Shown piece after piece: positions 33,367 through 34,352 of a stretch of DNA of 34,352 nt. Source of the DNA: Albidovulum sp. bin36 (GTDB lineage Bacteria; Pseudomonadota; Alphaproteobacteria; Rhodobacterales; Rhodobacteraceae); contig MPMP01000055.1 in assembly GCA_002238565.1 (NCBI GenBank), positions 1 through 34,352 on the forward strand. Direction: 5' to 3'. A program made the translations under genes and the position numbers. Under the pieces are notes generated by a model. The model worked only from the letters and a program-made list of their open reading frames with translations. It searched no databases and was not told the DNA's origin. Numbering within the stretch: position 1 is the stretch's first letter; every line of letters starts with the position of its first letter.

Positions 33367-34352
33367 TCCAGTCTCCAGAAAACTTCCGAATCAATATGTT
33401 CATCGAGTCGGAATTAAATGAAAATGCGCCGTGCCGAAAACCCCAATTTTCGCGACCTGGGATAGCAGATTCTCCCGACTATTTCGCCGGGTTTCATTTG
33501 ACGGCTGTCTCGGCGAAGCTGCTGCGATTTTCTCCGCCACGCGACCTCGCGCGCCGGAATTCCGCAATCGGAGCGACTGGCCTCTGTCCCGTCGCTTTTG
33601 CAAGCAGGGGAGGCTTTGGCGCATGCGAAAGCGATCAAGGCGCTTGCGCTCCCGCCATCGCAGCGTCATGCCCGCTCGGCGCCGGCTCGCCGGCTTTAGG
33701 AAATGGTTGAAAAAGCAACCAAGGCAATGCTTGACGACGGTCGGCACGAGATTCCGTCACATCCCCATGCTGCGAAACCAAGCAGAGATAAGGGGTCGAT
33801 GCGCGGCCGCAATCGCCGCTGCCGCCCAGCTTACGAAATAAGCAGAAAGGTGATTGAAGACACATGACAGCGCATTGCCGCACAGACATATACGAGCCTC
33901 AACTAGCCCTATATCGCGGAAGCAGACGCCAAGGATGCTTCAGACTTGGAACCCAACCGGTTGCTATTCGATGACCATCGTTCCGGTTGCAGCGGCAGTG
34001 CCGAGCCGGCAAACCAACTCGGTCCTTTGTTTGCACTCCTGCGCGCGCCCTGTCGAGACGGTGAATCGTATATGAGGCAAGAGTGTTTCCTAGTGACCTT
34101 GACGATCCGGGCAGCGCTGTCGATTTAGGAACTCCCGGCGTTTCTTGCGGGTGCCGGCAAGCGGGTACAATAACCGCCGTTGTCGTCCCATAGGCGGCAG
34201 AATGTCTCTGTCTTTGAAGTCGGCACAGCAATTCCCGGTAGATTTTCTTTTCGTTCATTATCAGTCTGTTGCATGAGCGTCAGGGATTTTTTTCGTAGAC
34301 TTTTTGCGCCGGATCGGCTTTCCTGCGGCAAAACAGGCAAAGCCGAGCAGAA
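33367..34352. other. Unassigned right end
   Basis: Nearly 1 kb without a supported gene. Overlapping open frames on both strands have skewed composition and no recognised motifs. It may contain further degraded mobile DNA; a minus-strand piece near 34258-34080 (MNEKKIYRELLCRLQ...) has a protein-like start but soon loses it. Confidence 0.4.

Noticed and set aside
1..34352. CRISPR array
   Set aside because: No regularly spaced short repeats were seen; the repeats found are single pairs linked to IS ends, operators or gene fragments.

Overview
The window looks like a chromosomal stretch of a proteobacterium, most likely a marine or host-associated alphaproteobacterium. This is inferred from a DddP-type DMSP lyase that keeps every catalytic position I can recall, a ParE-type topoisomerase IV subunit, and GC-rich housekeeping genes. 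No rRNA, tRNA or CRISPR array was seen. Housekeeping blocks are an argE-like/hipO-like peptidase pair (13102-15439) and a right-hand block of parE, a MATE exporter and dddP (28096-33366). Between and left of them lies a defence and mobile-element island full of decayed genes.

Left part (1-5629): an IS110 remnant; an AAA ATPase with a broken DUF4276/TOPRIM-like partner; a minus-strand trio with a decayed HEPN-like middle gene; and a decayed zinc-ribbon/HTH protein beside a 66-base IS end. Next (5665-9437) comes the best-preserved accessory unit: a minus-strand four-gene operon made of a small unknown protein, a QueC-like PP-loop protein, an XRE-HTH plus ImmA/IrrE Zn-protease, and a PIN-domain protein. 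It has a clear promoter overlapped by a palindrome. It is then followed by a wrecked ISNCY-type transposase, a Fic protein with an AbiEi-like N-terminal part, and a GrpB scrap.

Middle part (15439-27772): a 450-base degraded copy of the parE 3' region, a 306-base copy of an AAA-gene head that recurs at 27461, an ISAs1-type transposase tail, an intact AAA ATPase + PIN pair, a DUF4338 (DruA-like) head that truncates a zeta-toxin gene, RelB/YafQ-like remnants, an IS630 element, then three more defence-type units. These are an N4/N6 DNA methyltransferase + SMC-like ATPase + HNH nuclease (Septu-like), a DUF262 tail fused to it by recombination, and a DUF3696-type AAA ATPase with an unknown third gene.

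Many of the accessory genes carry one or two simple lesions (single nonsense codons or one-base frameshifts) and are otherwise alignable end to end, which suggests recent inactivation or assembly error. All three stop codons end the housekeeping genes, so stop-codon reassignment is unlikely. The strongest candidate for an undescribed system is the QueC-like/ImmA/PIN operon. The second-tier candidates are AAA+PIN, methyltransferase+ATPase+HNH, and DUF262+AAA+unknown.
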